A program made the translations under genes and the position numbers. Shown piece by piece: positions 1-11,990 of a stretch of 64,000 nt of DNA (positions are counted from its first letter, which is position 1; every line of letters starts with the position of its first letter). The notes beneath the pieces were generated by a model. It was not told the origin of the DNA. It was given only the letters and a program-made list of their open reading frames with translations, and made no database searches. Source of the DNA: Aristolochia californica (lineage: Eukaryota > Streptophyta > Magnoliopsida > Piperales > Aristolochiaceae); NCBI GenBank assembly GCA_029961685.1, contig JARWKL010000012.1, positions 3,697,807 through 3,761,806 on the forward strand. Direction: 5' to 3'.

Positions 1-252
1 ATATAGATAAAAGACAAACATAACTCATACTAGAACTCTTCTAGGACGTGACCATAAGATAAAGATGTTTTTGTGAGTCCTTCTTGATCTTCCAACTTAT
101 GTGATAAGGATGTCAGCTTGTGGTAATCGTGGTGGGTCCTACTTCTTATGTGATTGGGCCCATCTTGTGGACCTTGGCTGTGAGGCCCATCTTATAATAC
201 TCTTGCTGCAAATGATGTATAGATAAAATAGCAGTCCTCAAATCTTCCAACA
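1..252 (-). repeat. Family-1 3' LTR, cut by the window edge
   Basis: It begins mid-LTR and ends CTTCCAACA (TGTTGGAAG on the minus strand). It abuts the polypurine tract at 253-263, which makes it the 3' LTR. Confidence 0.85.
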
Positions 253-302
253 CTCCCCCTCACGCTGGTGCTCTCGTCCACGAGGCCCAACTGGCCAATT
301 CA

Positions 303-328
303 GGGGGGGGGGGGGGGGGGGGGGGGGC
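303..328. repeat. Homopolymer run of 26 G
   Basis: This uninterrupted G run lies in the internal region of copy A near its polypurine tract. The equivalent position in copy C (about 58252) has only six C, and in copy B an 18-base C run (9274-9291). It is therefore a recurrent expansion at a homologous place. Confidence 0.9.
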
Positions 329-344
329 GTTAACGTAGATATAA

Positions 345-600
345 TAATAAGTTCCTCCGTCATGGTGTCCCAACAGTTGATATTTGATATTTTTTACGAC
401 GTATTATGTTCCTCCGTCATGGAATCCCAACCGTTGAGAATTTTGATATTTTTGACAGGGTATTAAGTTCTTCCGACAAGGAATCCCAACCATTAACATT
501 TTTTATATTTTTTATGGGGTATTAAGTTCCTCCGCCATGGAATCCCAACCATTGCATTTTTGATATTTTTTACAGGGGAAAATAAATAAAGGTACGAGGC
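345..600 (-). repeat. ~60-bp minisatellite in family-1 internal region
   Basis: About four imperfect units each contain a CATGG-type core, TCCCAACC and an AT-rich TTTTGATATTTTT stretch. Related blocks sit at the same relative place in copy B (9150-9250, about three units) and copy C (58055-58245, about four units). Confidence 0.75.
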
Positions 601-1918
601 CACCTCTTATTCAATAATAATGTCGCCAAAGAGACATAATAGTTGCAGTTGAATATAATACGGCCATCTTCCAACACATATAACACGAACCAAATAATAA
701 ACTTTGTAAAAGAACCCATGAAATAATTTGATATAAAAATTTCTTCTTAGATGCATAAGCTTCATCTTTTTTTGCTCCCACTTTCTTGAATATTTTGGTC
801 ACATAAACTTACCCACAACATATGGAATAAAATTCCTCTTTCTTGTACTTCTTGTACTTCTCCCCCTCAAGCTGGGAGGTAATGGTAGTGATCCCAGTTT
901 GAACCAAATATCATAAATGCAGCAATAAGCCCAAATAACATAGATGTATATATAAACCCTTAAACCACAGAGAGGTGAGATATTTTCCTGATATAGCAAC
1001 TCAAACAGTGACGCAAAACAAAGGGCATAAATTCAGAGTTTTCAATACAACAGAAAACCGGCATGACCTTTGTTTCTTCCAATACGAATATATCTTTAAA
1101 TATAGATTAGATTGACATGAAATTTTCTCCTTCTGAAACTAGAATTAAATAAATTTCATCCAAGTATAACTTCACTTCATAAAATATAATTATCAAAAGA
1201 TAAATAATCTGAAATATTTTGGTCTCTGTCATCTGGCCAAACTAAGCATTGTTTCTCTTTTTTTCTAGCTTGATCATTGACTCTTCCAAGATCAATATCT
1301 CCTTATAAAAAAATCCATACAAGAATTGGTTGAATATGTAAGAAAATAGACTTACATATATTTATTTTGATATATAGTTCTCCATATAAAGTCTCTTTAT
1401 TGATAGCATAAAATACCTCAGAATTTGAAGATTTCTACTACTGCTAGAAACCACTTTTGCAATATGATCTTTGCTGCTTCAAATATCGATTTCTTATTAT
1501 AGATAACTCAGATAAAAATTTGGTTGAATAGATAAAATAATAGACTTACATATATTTCTTTTGATATATATTTATCCATATAAAGTCTTGTTGTTGATAT
1601 CATAAAATACCTTAGAAGCTGAAGCTTTCTGCTGTTGCTTGAACCTCTTTTGCAATCTGACCTTCGTTCATTAAAATATCGATATCTCTTTGTAGATAAC
1701 TCCGATTGGAAAAATTCGTCTTTCCTTGGAAAATAGACTCAAATATATTTCCTAAAATATATAATATTTAATATGAAAATCTTATTATAGATGTGAAAAA
1801 GTAAATAAAACTACTGGTATAGGGACTGAAAAATAAATAAATACAAACCTAGACTTAGGGTTTAGGCTTTAGAGAAAAGGATCTCATTATCTCCATGGGT
1901 TGACCAAGTCAACTCACA

Positions 1919-1936
1919 GAACCTGCTCTGAAACCA
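1919..1936 (-). other. Primer-binding site of copy A
   Basis: The minus strand reads TGGTTTCAGAGCAGGT immediately inside the 5' LTR. It differs by one base from the initiator-Met tRNA complement TGGTATCAGAGC. Confidence 0.8.
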
Positions 1937-2366
1937 TGTTGAATTTATGGAAAAGAGAAATACTTCCTTGACTTTATTAACTTAGAGTACATGAACCTCT
2001 ATTTATAATAGAGGAAGGTAGTAGAGTCAAATTACAATAAAACTACCTTTGTCCCAATTACACCCAAACTCTAACACTTAAAGATAAGTCCTAGCATAAT
2101 TAAATAACTCAATATAGATAAAAGACAAACATAACTCATACTAGAACTCTTCTAGGACGTGACCATAAGATAAAGATGTTTTTGTGAGTCCTTCTTGATC
2201 TTCCAACTTAAGTGATAAAGATGGCAGCTTGTGGTAATCATGGTGGGTCCTACTTCTTATGTGTTTGGGCCCATCTTGTAGACCTTGGTTGCGTGACCCA
2301 TCTTATAATACTCTTAGATATGTGGGCCTTCCTTGGTCGTGTTGGCTTGGGCCCTATCTTCCAACA
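1937..2366 (-). repeat. Family-1 5' LTR (430 bp)
   Basis: The LTR is bounded TG...CA: plus strand TGTTGAATTT at 1937 and CTTCCAACA ending at 2366. A TATA-like CTATTTATAATAG lies inside. It is the same length as the LTRs of copy C. Confidence 0.85.
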
Positions 2367-2737
2367 TAAGGCATATTGGAAGATGTGCCATTTTATACAT
2401 CATATGCAGCAAGCTTGGAGTTCATGTTGTTCTCTCATCCTTAGCTTGAGATGGTAAATAAAGGGTCATCTCATAGAGATGGCATTGATTTAATTCGATT
2501 AAAGTTCCAGGGTTAAAATCCCAAACCCTAAGTTCAAGGGAATTATTGTAATACAATAGTTTAATTAATCTATAAATAGAGCATCGGGGCGAGGGTTAGG
2601 AAATCAAGTCCATAACCCTTCAGTTAAGGACTCAATAGCACACCAAGTCACCCAAAGGAGGCAGCCATGACTCACTGAGTTAATTAATTTCTAATTTCAA
2701 ATTTTATATTGCTTTAAGTATATTTTTTCATTAATTA
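2367..2737. repeat. LTR-like fragments of a second family
   Basis: Bases 2367-2458 resemble the segment that lies between duplicated polypurine tracts in copies B and C (9535-9640, 58310-58410). Bases 2457-2640 resemble the reverse complement of 23741-23895 and more weakly 12030-12160: a shared block with CTATAAAT, GGGTTAGG and AAGTCCATA. I read these as solo or broken LTRs of one family. There is no coding sequence. Confidence 0.5.
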
Positions 2738-3464
2738 TGTAATGATCCAGGTCGCAGTGGCATTATTGTCAATTTAAGCCCTAAAACTCTCATGACGTCA
2801 AACCCTATTTAGAGGGTAGAGAAATAGAAGAAAGACAAGCATTGAATTAGGTTAAATAGGGTTTGGAGTTCTCCTTAACGAGCTCTAGGGTTTGGGAGGT
2901 CTCCTTGACGAGCTCCAGGTATAGTTCTCTCCTGAATTTGGGTTTAATCTTTCTCTTTTAAATTTTGGTTTGCATTGATCATACCGAAGCCAAGGGGAAA
3001 GGTTTGATTTACTATTTTTGAGTTCAATTAGAGGATGTAGCCTCTCCTACGTTCACAACAGCAAGAGGGAGCTTCTCTCCTTCATTCCGAGCAAGAGATT
3101 GGGATTCCTAAATCCCCAACCGAGTAGCAACCTCTAAAAGAGGTACCTTTAGCCTCTAATCCAGCAAGGCAAGATTAGGAACTCCTAATCCCACCTACGT
3201 GAACAGAAACACATTTTCAAGAGGGTCCCTACCCTCTCAGTCGTGGGCAGCAAAAGGGTTGAACCCCTTCCTAGCTGAGAACAGCAAGGGATCTCATCCC
3301 TTACCCGAGAAGGTCAAGAAAAGGAAACTCCTTTTCAATCTTACAGAGAACAGCTAAGAAAAAGAAGCTCCTTTTTATCCTTACAGAGAGCAACAACTCT
3401 ATTATAGTGCTGGATTCACGAATCCCACACCGAGTTACTCGATCCATGGCTAGGGACCTTAACA
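2738..3464 (+). repeat. Gypsy 5' LTR (~727 bp)
   Basis: The start TGTAATGATCC and end CTTAACA are inferred from the PBS three bases downstream and from a terminal block GATCCATGGCTAG shared with the gypsy LTRs at 43097 and 44757. No second LTR is present for comparison, so the left boundary is approximate. Confidence 0.6.
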
Positions 3465-3467
3465 ACT

Positions 3468-3479
3468 TGGTATTAGAGC
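3468..3479 (+). other. Gypsy primer-binding site
   Basis: TGGTATTAGAGC differs by one base from the initiator-Met tRNA PBS and starts three bases after the LTR end. Confidence 0.75.
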
Positions 3480-3487
3480 AGGGTAAT

Positions 3488-4570
3488 ATGGGGGAGCCCA
3501 GTAATGGTGAGTTAAAAGATTTGATGATCAGAGGGCTGCAGGCACATGAAGAAAAACAAGCAGAGAATGAAAGAAAGTTTGCCATAAATCATGGAGAAGT
3601 TGGAACAAATTCCAAATATAAATCTCCAAATTGATTGACTTTATGGAATGATGGGAAATATTACAGTTTGAAGCAATTCAACCCCGGAGAAAGGAGGAGA
3701 GGACAACTCATTCAACAGAGGGGGAGACCAGTTTATAGGGCGCACTACCCAGACGGGAAATTCAACCAAGGAGGAGGCACCGTACCAAGGTATACAAAAC
3801 TTTACTTCCCTACTTTTAATGGGTCAGATGACCACTTGATTTGGTTACATAGGTGCGAAATGTTTTTTACCCATCAGAGAACATCGGAAATTGATAGGGT
3901 GGATCGGCCGCCTTCCACATGCTAGATGAGGCACAACTGTGGTTTCATCAAGTAAAGTTGGATAGATTGGAACTGGATTGGGAAGAGTTTAAGGAGTTAT
4001 GCACTATCTGATTCGGTCCTCCAGCCCATAGTAACCCCTTGGGGGATTTGGTGTTGTTATGACAAACTGGCTTGGTGGAACTATATAAAAAACAGTTCCA
4101 AGAAAAATGTCACGAGCCAGTCGGATGGCTCGAGTAGACCAGCAAGTCAATTTATTTACGGCAGGCCTTGCTGAGGCATTAAGGTTAGAGGTGGAGCTCC
4201 ACACACCTGCTGACTTAACTCGAGCAATGAATCTAGCTCGCGCATAGGAACTTCGACAAAAAATTCAAAATAGGAGACCAGCTTGGCAAGGGGACCGGAA
4301 CACTTCCAATAGCTGGCAAGGGAGGCACAACACTAACCCTTAGTTAGCTTCTCCAGTAAGGAAAAGGACCAGAAATTATCTCAGTATTACCCCTACAATA
4401 GATACATGGCCCAGCAACCCGTCTACCCAGTTTATTCGAAAATTAACTAGTGGGGAGATGGCCGAGCGCAGGGCAAAGAACTTATGTTACAATTGTGATG
4501 AAACATACAGGGCAGGCCATCAATGTAAAAGGTTATTCTGGTTAGAGGTCGATGAAATTACATAACCACT
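3488..4570 (+). pseudogene. Gypsy gag remnant with CCHC knuckle
   Basis: Gag builds the virus-like particle of the retrotransposon. The first ATG after the PBS (3488) opens a short reading frame that stops at 3634; coding then continues in shifted frames. A gag core with KLYFPTFNGSDDHLIWLHRCE (in part) lies at 3795-3860. Further frames to 4560 end in a zinc-knuckle-like stretch (CYNCDE...GHQCK, about 4488-4530) in a lysine/arginine-rich context. At least three frame changes are needed, so no product is expected. Confidence 0.65.
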
Positions 4571-4599
4571 ACAACTTGATGATCCTATTGAGGAGGACC

Positions 4600-6410
4600 C
4601 CCCAGAAATATCTTCGCATGCCATTACAGGACAAAACTCTGCCAAAACTTTCCAAGTCCGCACTCGAGTGATGGACTAGGACCTTGTTAGCCTAGTGGAT
4701 TCGGGAAGTACACATAATTTTCTCAGTTGGACTGCTGCTCAACACTTTCAACTATAGATACTTCCACACTCAACAACAAATGTTTCGGTTGCCAATGGAG
4801 AAAAAGTTCCCAGCTACAACATCAACAAAAAAGTTAAATTCTCAATCGGTACGACTTTCTTTCTTTCAGAATTTTTTGTCATACCTCTAGTTGGGTTTGA
4901 TATGGTATTGGATATTAAATGGCTGCAAACATTAGGCCCTATTTTATGGGATTTTACTGCTTTACTATGAGTTTTGAAACAGACGGACAACAAGTATTAT
5001 TACAGGGCAGTCACTTGGACAAGCTACATCACATTCATACGATTTACTCACAGGACAATCCAGACAACAATATAGAACATCTTCTAGATGAATTATTGGA
5101 CTTGTTCCAAGAGCCCTCTGGGCTGCCTCCCTTGAGGCATTGTGACCATCAAATATGTTTAAAATAGGGATCATAAGTGGTGGTCGTTGGACCTTATCGG
5201 TACCCACATCTCCAAAAATATGAAATTGAAAGACAATGCCAAGCAATGCTACAACAAGGCCTTATTCGCAGTAGTCGTTCACCATTTTTGGCACCAATCC
5301 TCCTCATTAAAAAACATGACGGTACATGGTGATTTTGTGTCTATTATAGGGATTTGAATGCCTAAACTATGAAAGATAAGTTCCCTATTCCTATGATGGA
5401 GGAGCTTTTAGATGAATTGCATGGGTCTTATATATTCGCCAAATTGGACTTGCGCTCCAGATATCATCAGGTTCTTATGCTTCCAGATGACATCGAGAAA
5501 ACTGCTTTTTGCACTCATCACGGCCACTTTGAATTTGTGGTCATGCCATTTGGGTTATCCAACGCCCCATCCACATTCCAAGCATTAATGAACGAGGTAT
5601 TCCGCAACTATCTTCACAAATTTGTACTTGTTTTCTTTAATGACATACTCATTTATAGCCAGTCTGAGCATCAACATTATAGCATTTAAGATTGGTATTT
5701 GAATTGTTACGTGCCCATCAATTATATATAAAGAAATTGAAATGCTCATTTGAGACATCACATGTGCCTTATTTCAGCTATATTATTTCCCATGATGGGG
5801 TTATAGTGGATTCCGAGAAAATTCAGGCAATTGCCAATTGGCCGCAACCTATGAATACCTCTACTTTGAGAGGGTTATTGGGTTTGGCAGGATATTACAA
5901 AAAAAATATTAGGAACTATGGACCGATAGCAACACCATTGACAAATCTCCTCAAGAAAAATTCCTTTATTTGGAATGATCAAGCCACACAGTCCTTCTCC
6001 GATCTCAAATTAGCTCTTGCATGCACACCAGTTCTGCAACTTCCCAATTTTGAAGAGTTATTTGAGGTTGAGTGTGACATATCAGGTGGGGGCATTGGGC
6101 CGTTCTACAACATCAATTTCACCCAATTGCATATTTCAGTTGATAGCTGGTAGTACGACATCACAAATTGCCAGCATATGAATGGGAGTTAATCCAATTT
6201 GCCAAAGCTGTAAAACATTGGCGCCCATACTTATGGGGTTGGGCATTTCTTTTGTGTACTGATCATTACAACCTCAAATATTTACTGGAGCAGCGCCTCA
6301 CAACTTCTCCTCAACAACACTAGATAAGTAAATTGATGGGATTCGACGTTATAGTGGAATATCGCGCAGGTAGGTTAAACAAGGCAGTCGATGCCTTGTC
6401 ATGACGTTTG
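4600..6410 (+). pseudogene. Gypsy protease, reverse transcriptase and RNase H remnant
   Basis: This part would process the polyprotein and copy element RNA to DNA. Seen: the aspartic protease motif VDSGSTHNFL at about 4695; RT blocks [11 protein letters not shown] and [13 protein letters not shown] at 5440-5590; then [10 protein letters not shown], where the usual YVDD has become FFND, so a catalytic Asp is replaced by Asn. The RT connection and RNase H follow (ECDISGGGIG, about 6070, where RNase H starts). Several stops (for example at 5689 and 6153) break the frame. Catalytic loss and stops together mark it as non-functional. Confidence 0.8.
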
Positions 6411-6987
6411 GAGACCCCACCGCTTCTATATGCTATCAGCCAGCCTCGTTTTCTTATTTTAGACTTGGTCAAGGAGGAAAATGCCAGCAATCCGGTTCTT
6501 CTCGATATGCACAAGAAAATTATAGAGGGGCCCATGGACTCTAGATGGACCATTCAGGATTCGCTTATTTATTACAACTTGCGATTATATATCCTACACA
6601 CTTCGGATTTGGTTTCAGCCATCATCTCTGCATACCATGACAACACTCATGAAGGCATCCAGAAAATATTGCATCGCATTCGAGCGGATTTCTATTGGCA
6701 GGCTATGAAGACCTCCATTGCATCATATGTAACATCCTGTCCGGTGTGTCAACGTAACAAAGCCGAACACTTAAGTCCCGCGGGTCTTCTTCAACCTTTG
6801 GCGGTACCTACACAGGTGTGGGCCAATATTTCTATGGACTTCGTCAAAGGTCTTCCACTATCTTTCGGCAAGTCGATATTATTTGTGGTGGTGGATCGGT
6901 TCTCCAAGTATGCTCACTTTATTCCCATGGCTCACCCATATACATCATCCAGAGTAGATCAAATATTTCTCGAGCATATTGTTCGTT
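6408..6987 (+). pseudogene. Gypsy integrase, N-terminal part
   Basis: The reading frame shows the HHCC zinc region (HDNTHEG ... CPVCQRNK, about 6640-6770). It is followed by the start of the DDE core with the first catalytic Asp in SMDFVKGLP and the block VVDRFSKYAHFIP. It stops where family-1 copy B inserted at 6988. The missing part resumes at 10037. Confidence 0.85.
6983..6987 (+). other. Target-site duplication of copy B (left)
   Basis: TCGTT lies just before TGTTGG. The right copy at 10032-10036 is TTGTT, one mismatch. Removing copy B and one duplication restores the integrase coding line across the joint. Confidence 0.75.
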
Positions 6988-7363
6988 TGTTGGAAGATAG
7001 GCCCAAGCCCACACGACTATGGAACGCCCACAATATGGGCCCAATCACATAAGAAGTAGGACCCACTATTATTACCACAAGCTGACATCCTTTTCACATA
7101 CATTGGAAGATCAAGAAGGACTCACAAAGACATCTTTATCTTATGGTCACGTCCTAGAAGAGTTCTAGTTTGAGTTATATTTATCTTTTATCTATATTGA
7201 GTTATTTAATTATGCTAGGACTTATCTTTTAAGTGTTAGAGTTTGTGTGTAATTGGGACAAAGATAGTTTTATTATAATTGGACTCTACTACCATTCTCT
7301 ATTATAAATAGAGGTTCATGTACTCTAGTTATAATAAGTTAATGAAGTCAATGAAGTATTTCT

Positions 7364-7756
7364 TGTTGAATTTATGGAAAAGTGAAATACTTCATTGACA
7401 TCAATAACTTGTTGTAATAAGAGTACATGAACCTCTATTTATAATAGAGCAATGTAGTAGAGTCCAATTACAATAAAACTACTCTTGTCCCAATTGCACC
7501 CAAACTCTAACACTTAAAGATAAGTCCTAACATAATAAAATAACACAATATAGATAAAAGACAAATATAACTCAAACTAAAACTCTTCTTTGACATGACC
7601 ATAAGATCAGATACTTTTGTGAGTCCTTCTTGATCCTCTAACTGATGTGATAAGGATGCCAACTCATGGTAGTCATTGTGGGTCCTACTTGTTATGGGTT
7701 TGGGCCCATCTTGTGGGCCTTCCTTGGTCGTGTGGGCCTGAGCTTATCTTCCAACA
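7364..7756 (-). repeat. Solo LTR of family 1 nested inside the 5' LTR of copy B
   Basis: This 393-bp inverted family-1 LTR runs from TGTTGAATTT to CTTCCAACA. It is flanked by a perfect 5-bp duplication TTTCT at 7359-7363 and 7757-7761. The surrounding copy-B LTR resumes after it with CTTTTCCATAAATTCAACA. This shows an independent insertion followed by LTR-LTR recombination. Confidence 0.9.
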
Positions 7757-7994
7757 TTTCTCTTTTCCATAAATTCAACATGGTATTACAACAGGTTCTG
7801 TGAGTTAACGTAGTGAACTCACAGAGGTAATGTGATCCTTTTCATTAAACCCTAGGTCTACGTTCGAAGTTTTTTTTTCAGTCCCAACACCAGTAGATTG
7901 CTTTGTATTTTTCACCTCTATACAAAGCTTTTAATATTGAAAAATAGATATTGACAAAAATATATTTAAGTCTAATTTCCAAGGAAAAGTTATT

Positions 7995-8400
7995 TTTTCC
8001 AATCGGAGTTATCTACAGAGAGATATCAATATTTGATTGAGCGAAGGTCAGATTGCAAAAGAGGTTCAAGCAGCAGCGGAAAGCTTCAGCTTCCAAGGTA
8101 TTTTATGCTATCAAGAACTAGATCTAATATGGACAAATATATATCAAAATAAATATCTGTAAGTCTATTCTTTTACCTATTCAACAAATTTTTTATCTGA
8201 GTTATCTACAATGAGAAATCGATATTTAAAGCATCAAATGTCAGATTGCAAAAGAGGTTCAAGCAGCAGCATAAAGCTTCAACTTTCGAGTTATTTTATG
8301 CTATCAACAAAGAGACTTGTTATAAAGAATTATATATCAGAAGAAATATATGTAAGTCTCTTTTCTTACCTATTCAAACAAAGTTCAGTATGAATTTTTT
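7995..8400 (+). repeat. Internal ~165-bp direct repeats of family 1
   Basis: Two to three imperfect units carry GAGTTATCTACA, AGATTGCAAAAGAGGTT, CAAGCAGCAG and TTTTATGCTATCAA. The homologous block in copy C lies at about 56920-57310, and in copy A at about 1320-1720 in reverse. Confidence 0.7.
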
Positions 8401-9500
8401 ATAAGGAGATATTGATCTTGGAAGAGTCAATGGTCATTCTGGAAAAAAGGAGAAACAATACTTGGTTCGGACAAATGACAGAGACCGAAAAATATTAGAT
8501 TATTTATCTTCTGATAATTATATTTTATGAAAAGAAGTTATACTTGGATAAAATTTATTTAAGTCTAATTTCATAAGGAGAAAATTTCATTTCAATCTGA
8601 TCTATATTGAAAGATATATTTGAATTGGAAGAATCAAAGGTCATGCTGGTATTATGTTGCATTGAAAAATCTGAATTTAAGCCCATTGTTTTGCATCTCT
8701 TTTTGAGTTGCTATATTAGAAAAATATCTCACTTCTCTCTAGTTTTGGGGTTATTTATACATCTCTATTATTTTGGTTTATTGCTGCATCTACGATATTT
8801 GGTTCAAGCTGGGATCACTGCCATTACCTCCCAGCTTGAGGGAGGGATGTAGAAGAAGTACAAGAAAGAGGTATTTTATTCCATATGTTGTGGATAAGTT
8901 TATGTGACCAAAATATTCAAGAAATGGGGAGCACGAAAGATGAAGCTTATGCATCTAAGAAAAATATTTATATCGGATTATAATTATTTCATGGGTCCTT
9001 CTACAAGATTTATTATTTTGGTTCATGATACATGTGTTGGAAGATGGTCGTGTTACATTATAACTGTTGCTATTATGTATATTTGGATGAGACATTATTA
9101 TTGAAGAAGAGGTGGCCTTAGTACCTTTTCTCATACCATAATTTATTTTAATCTAAAAAATGTCACGGTTGGGACACCATGATAAATTTAACTCTAAAAA
9201 ATATCATGGTTGGGATACCATGAGAGTCGGTGTCCGCATTGGGACACCATTATAAATAAACCCACTACCCCCTCCCCCCCCCCCCCCCCCCATAATGGCT
9301 TTTATTACTCCTACCACTTGAGAGTCGTTGTCCTATGGAGGGACACAGTGGTGGACACTTCAGAGCAATATCAATAGACCACACACTACCTACAGAAGAT
9401 GGAGTGTGCCCTACATCCAGCATTAGGACTGGAATATGGAGCAATGTCTTACCGGCTATGAGTTATTTTTACTCTCACTTATATTATACCAGCAGCGCCT
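8401..9500 (+). other. Remaining internal region of copy B, no gene
   Basis: The block TCAAGCTGGGATCACTGCC... through CCAAAATATTCAAGAAA at 8800-8935 is conserved in copies A and C. Small reading frames here differ between copies and share no common frame, so I do not call a protein. The minisatellite (9150-9250) and an 18-base C run (9274-9291) follow. Confidence 0.6.
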
Positions 9501-10036
9501 CATGGAAGGACGCAACAGTGTGAGGGGGAGTGTTGGAAGATGAAGGCTTATTGGAAGATGTGCCATTTTATACAAAAAAATTTTATACATCATTTGTAGC
9601 ACGCTGGGAGTTCATGTTGTTCTCTCACCCCCAACTTGATGGGGAGTGTTGGAAGATAGGTCCAAGCCCACACAACGAAGGAAGACCCACAAGATGGGCC
9701 CAAGCACATAAGAAGTAGGACCCACCATTATTACCACAAGCTGACATCCTTATCACATAAGTTGGAATATCAAGAAGGACTCACAAAGGCATCTTTATCT
9801 TATGGTCACGTCCTAGAAGAGTTCTAGTTTGAGTTGTGTTTGTCTTTTATCTATATTGAGTTATATAATTATGTTAGGACTTGTCATTAAGTGTTAGAGT
9901 TTAGGTGTAATTGGGACAAAGTTACTTTTATTGTAATTGGACTCTACTACCTTCCTCTATTATAAATAGGGGTTCATGTACTTTGATTATATTAAGTCAA
10001 TAAAGTATTTCTCTTTTCCATAAATTCAACATTGTT

Positions 10037-10752
10037 TACATGGTATTCTAGAATCGATTGTCAATGATCGTGATGCGGTCTTTACCAACACTTTTTGGCG
10101 TGAACTGTTTCATCTATGCGACACCAAATTGAAGTTCTCAACATCATATCATCTTCAAATAGACAACCAAATAGAGGTAGTTAACCACACTGTGGAAATG
10201 TATCTCCGATGTCTAGTAGGCGATCGTCCTAAAAACTAGGTCTAATGGCTACCGTGGGCGGAATATTGTTACAACACTTCGTTCCACACCGCTTTACAGT
10301 CTACTCCCTTCAGCATTCTATATGGCAAAGGTCCTCCTCGACTTCTCTCGTATACTCCGGGGTCCACCCACGTGGACTCTATTGATCAAGCACTCATTGA
10401 ACGGGACCAGGTGCTACATAATATTTTGAATCACCTCCTCAAAGCACGAGTTCGTATGAAGGACTTCTACGACAAGGGACACCGGGATATCGCATACAAG
10501 GACGGTGACCATGTCTGGTTACGACTCCATCCTTACCGTCAACACTCACTAGCGGGCCAATAACGTCATAAACTTTCTCCAAAGTTCTTTGGACCTTTCT
10601 CTATTATTCGGAAAATCGGGCCAGTCGCCTATCAATTGCAACTTCCCGTAACAACTAATCTTCATGACGTGTTCCATGTATCCATACTTAAACCCTTTAA
10701 GGGTCTACCTCCTTCGGCAATCCTATCCCTTCCTCCAGTGGACAATGGATCA
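10037..10752 (+). pseudogene. Gypsy integrase, C-terminal part
   Basis: The DDE core continues after the insertion: VNDRDAVFTNTFW (second catalytic Asp), then a degraded HPQTDGQTE block. There follow WAEYCYNTSFHTALQSTPF and the C-terminal segment RMKDFYDKGHRD, DHVWLRLHPYRQHS and [10 protein letters not shown]. Stops occur near 10237 and 10561. The frame ends at 10752 where another LTR begins, so any chromodomain and the 3' LTR are missing. Confidence 0.8.
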
Positions 10753-11990
10753 TGATTGATGTAATTAGGGATATTCAAGATCCTATCTTATCTCTAAATA
10801 TGTAATAAAAATAGTATAAATAGGGGTCTTGGTTGAAGGGTTCAATCAAGCTCTCTACTTCTCAACTCATGAAGAATCTCTCTCTAGCCTAAACTCTTTT
10901 TCTCTCTTTTCTCTTCTCTCCTCTCTACCCGACCTCTCTCTCTCACTTTGCTCTTTTTCTCCTCCCTCTCTCATCTTGCTCGAGGTTTCAATCATAGGGT
11001 CTTAAATTCAACATGGTATTAGAGCATCAAATTTAGGATCGCCAAGTCAAAATAATGCTCTAAGAAGTTATGATCAAAGCTACTCATAGAAGGTTCTATG
11101 TGAAGCAAGATTGAAGCTTGTGAGATAAGTTCTTCATTGTTATTATTATTACTTCATGCTCTTGGTTTTAGGATCTTTAGAAGATGGTTCAGAGATAATT
11201 TTATTATTGTCTTCATCTTATGAAATTATTGAGATTTATGCATCTCAGATTAGAAGAAATTTACCAAGGCAGTTTTGTCGGTTTGCAAGTTCTTGGTTGA
11301 AAATCGGTTTATATTGAGATTTTTTGCATAAAAGGTTATAATTTTGTGGTAACAAGATTTTTCTCATGAATAAAATTGTTCTTGAGAATATTATGAGTGG
11401 TTTTTTATCCACTTGATTTCAGATATCTAATTACTTAGCTTCTATGCTAAGCTTTACCATTAACCGAGTTGTTTGGATAACTCTACTCGATTTTGTGCTT
11501 TTTTGGAGAATTTTTTGAGAGGCACGAGGTGGCTGATTGTTCTTGAAAAATCATGCATAAAATATTATGTTTTACATAAAAGGAATTAAGCACAAAATAC
11601 GAATGGAAGTGGCAAGTTGACGCCAATCCATTTGAGGAAAGATTGTTATTTTTGAAGATCTTATTATATCTTTTTTATTAAACCTGATTTTGTTTTATTT
11701 TAGATCAATTATATCTTGCCTAATTCATGAGTAACTGAATATATACTGGTTTATCCCAAGCTGGAATTAAATATATTTTTGGAATAATCTTGGAAAAATC
11801 TAATTCGGAATTGCTACCTTACATTACTTGATCTCATGCTTATATATCGATTTTTGTTGTTCTCTACAAGGAAGACTAGAGAATTAATTATATAATTTTT
11901 TGGCCAGAAATTTGACTGGCCTAAGAGGGTTCCCTCCTTGCCTAAAGACTTGATAAACTCGCGTTCTCCTCTCATCTACCCGAGCTAGCC
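10753..11990 (+). mobile_element. Deleted copia-type element D (LTR plus leader)
   Basis: The LTR is 10753-11013 (TGATTGATG to ATTCAACA), with PBS TGGTATTAGAGC at 11014 and a leader to about 11990. The LTR and leader are homologous to those of the copia element at 27614. In that element the leader leads into gag; here it jumps at about 11990 directly to a purine-rich GGGGGAGTG. The coding region has therefore been deleted. Confidence 0.75.

Larger units (their letters stand above)
1..2366 (-). mobile_element. Non-autonomous LTR retrotransposon, family 1, copy A
   Basis: Read on the minus strand, this element has a 5' LTR (2366-1937), an adjoining primer-binding site, about 1.7 kb of internal DNA, a polypurine tract GTGAGGGGGAG (263-253) and a 3' LTR running off the window start. 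The two LTRs match closely (bases 1-200 match 2113-2310). No gag or pol domain is present, so it must borrow proteins from another element. The same family occurs at 6988-10031 and 56258-58843, and a scrambled piece lies at 25700-25900. Orientation follows from the PBS and polypurine positions. Confidence 0.85.
6988..10031 (+). mobile_element. Non-autonomous LTR retrotransposon, family 1, copy B
   Basis: The 5' LTR is 6988-7780 (about 395 bp without its own 398-bp insertion). A degenerate PBS TGGTATTACAAC sits at 7781. The internal region runs to 9646, with a polypurine-like GATGGGGAG before the 3' LTR at 9647-10031. A second polypurine plus LTR-start copy (GTGAGGGGGAGTGTTGGAAG) occurs at about 9520, so the 3' end is partly duplicated. 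No gag or pol is present. It inserted into the gypsy integrase. Confidence 0.9.
2738..10752 (+). mobile_element. Ty3/gypsy retrotransposon, decayed and interrupted
   Basis: The order is LTR, PBS, gag, CCHC, protease, RT, RNase H, integrase, the normal Ty3/gypsy order. Integrase is split by the family-1 element at 6988-10031 and resumes at about 10037. The 3' end is lost: an unrelated LTR begins at 10753 where a C-terminal domain and 3' LTR would be expected. Many stops and frameshifts show it is dead. Confidence 0.85.

Noticed and set aside
611..802. Small conserved protein starting MTKIFKK in family-1 elements
   Set aside because: Similar DNA in copies B and C does not keep the same frame, so the likeness is nucleotide-level only.
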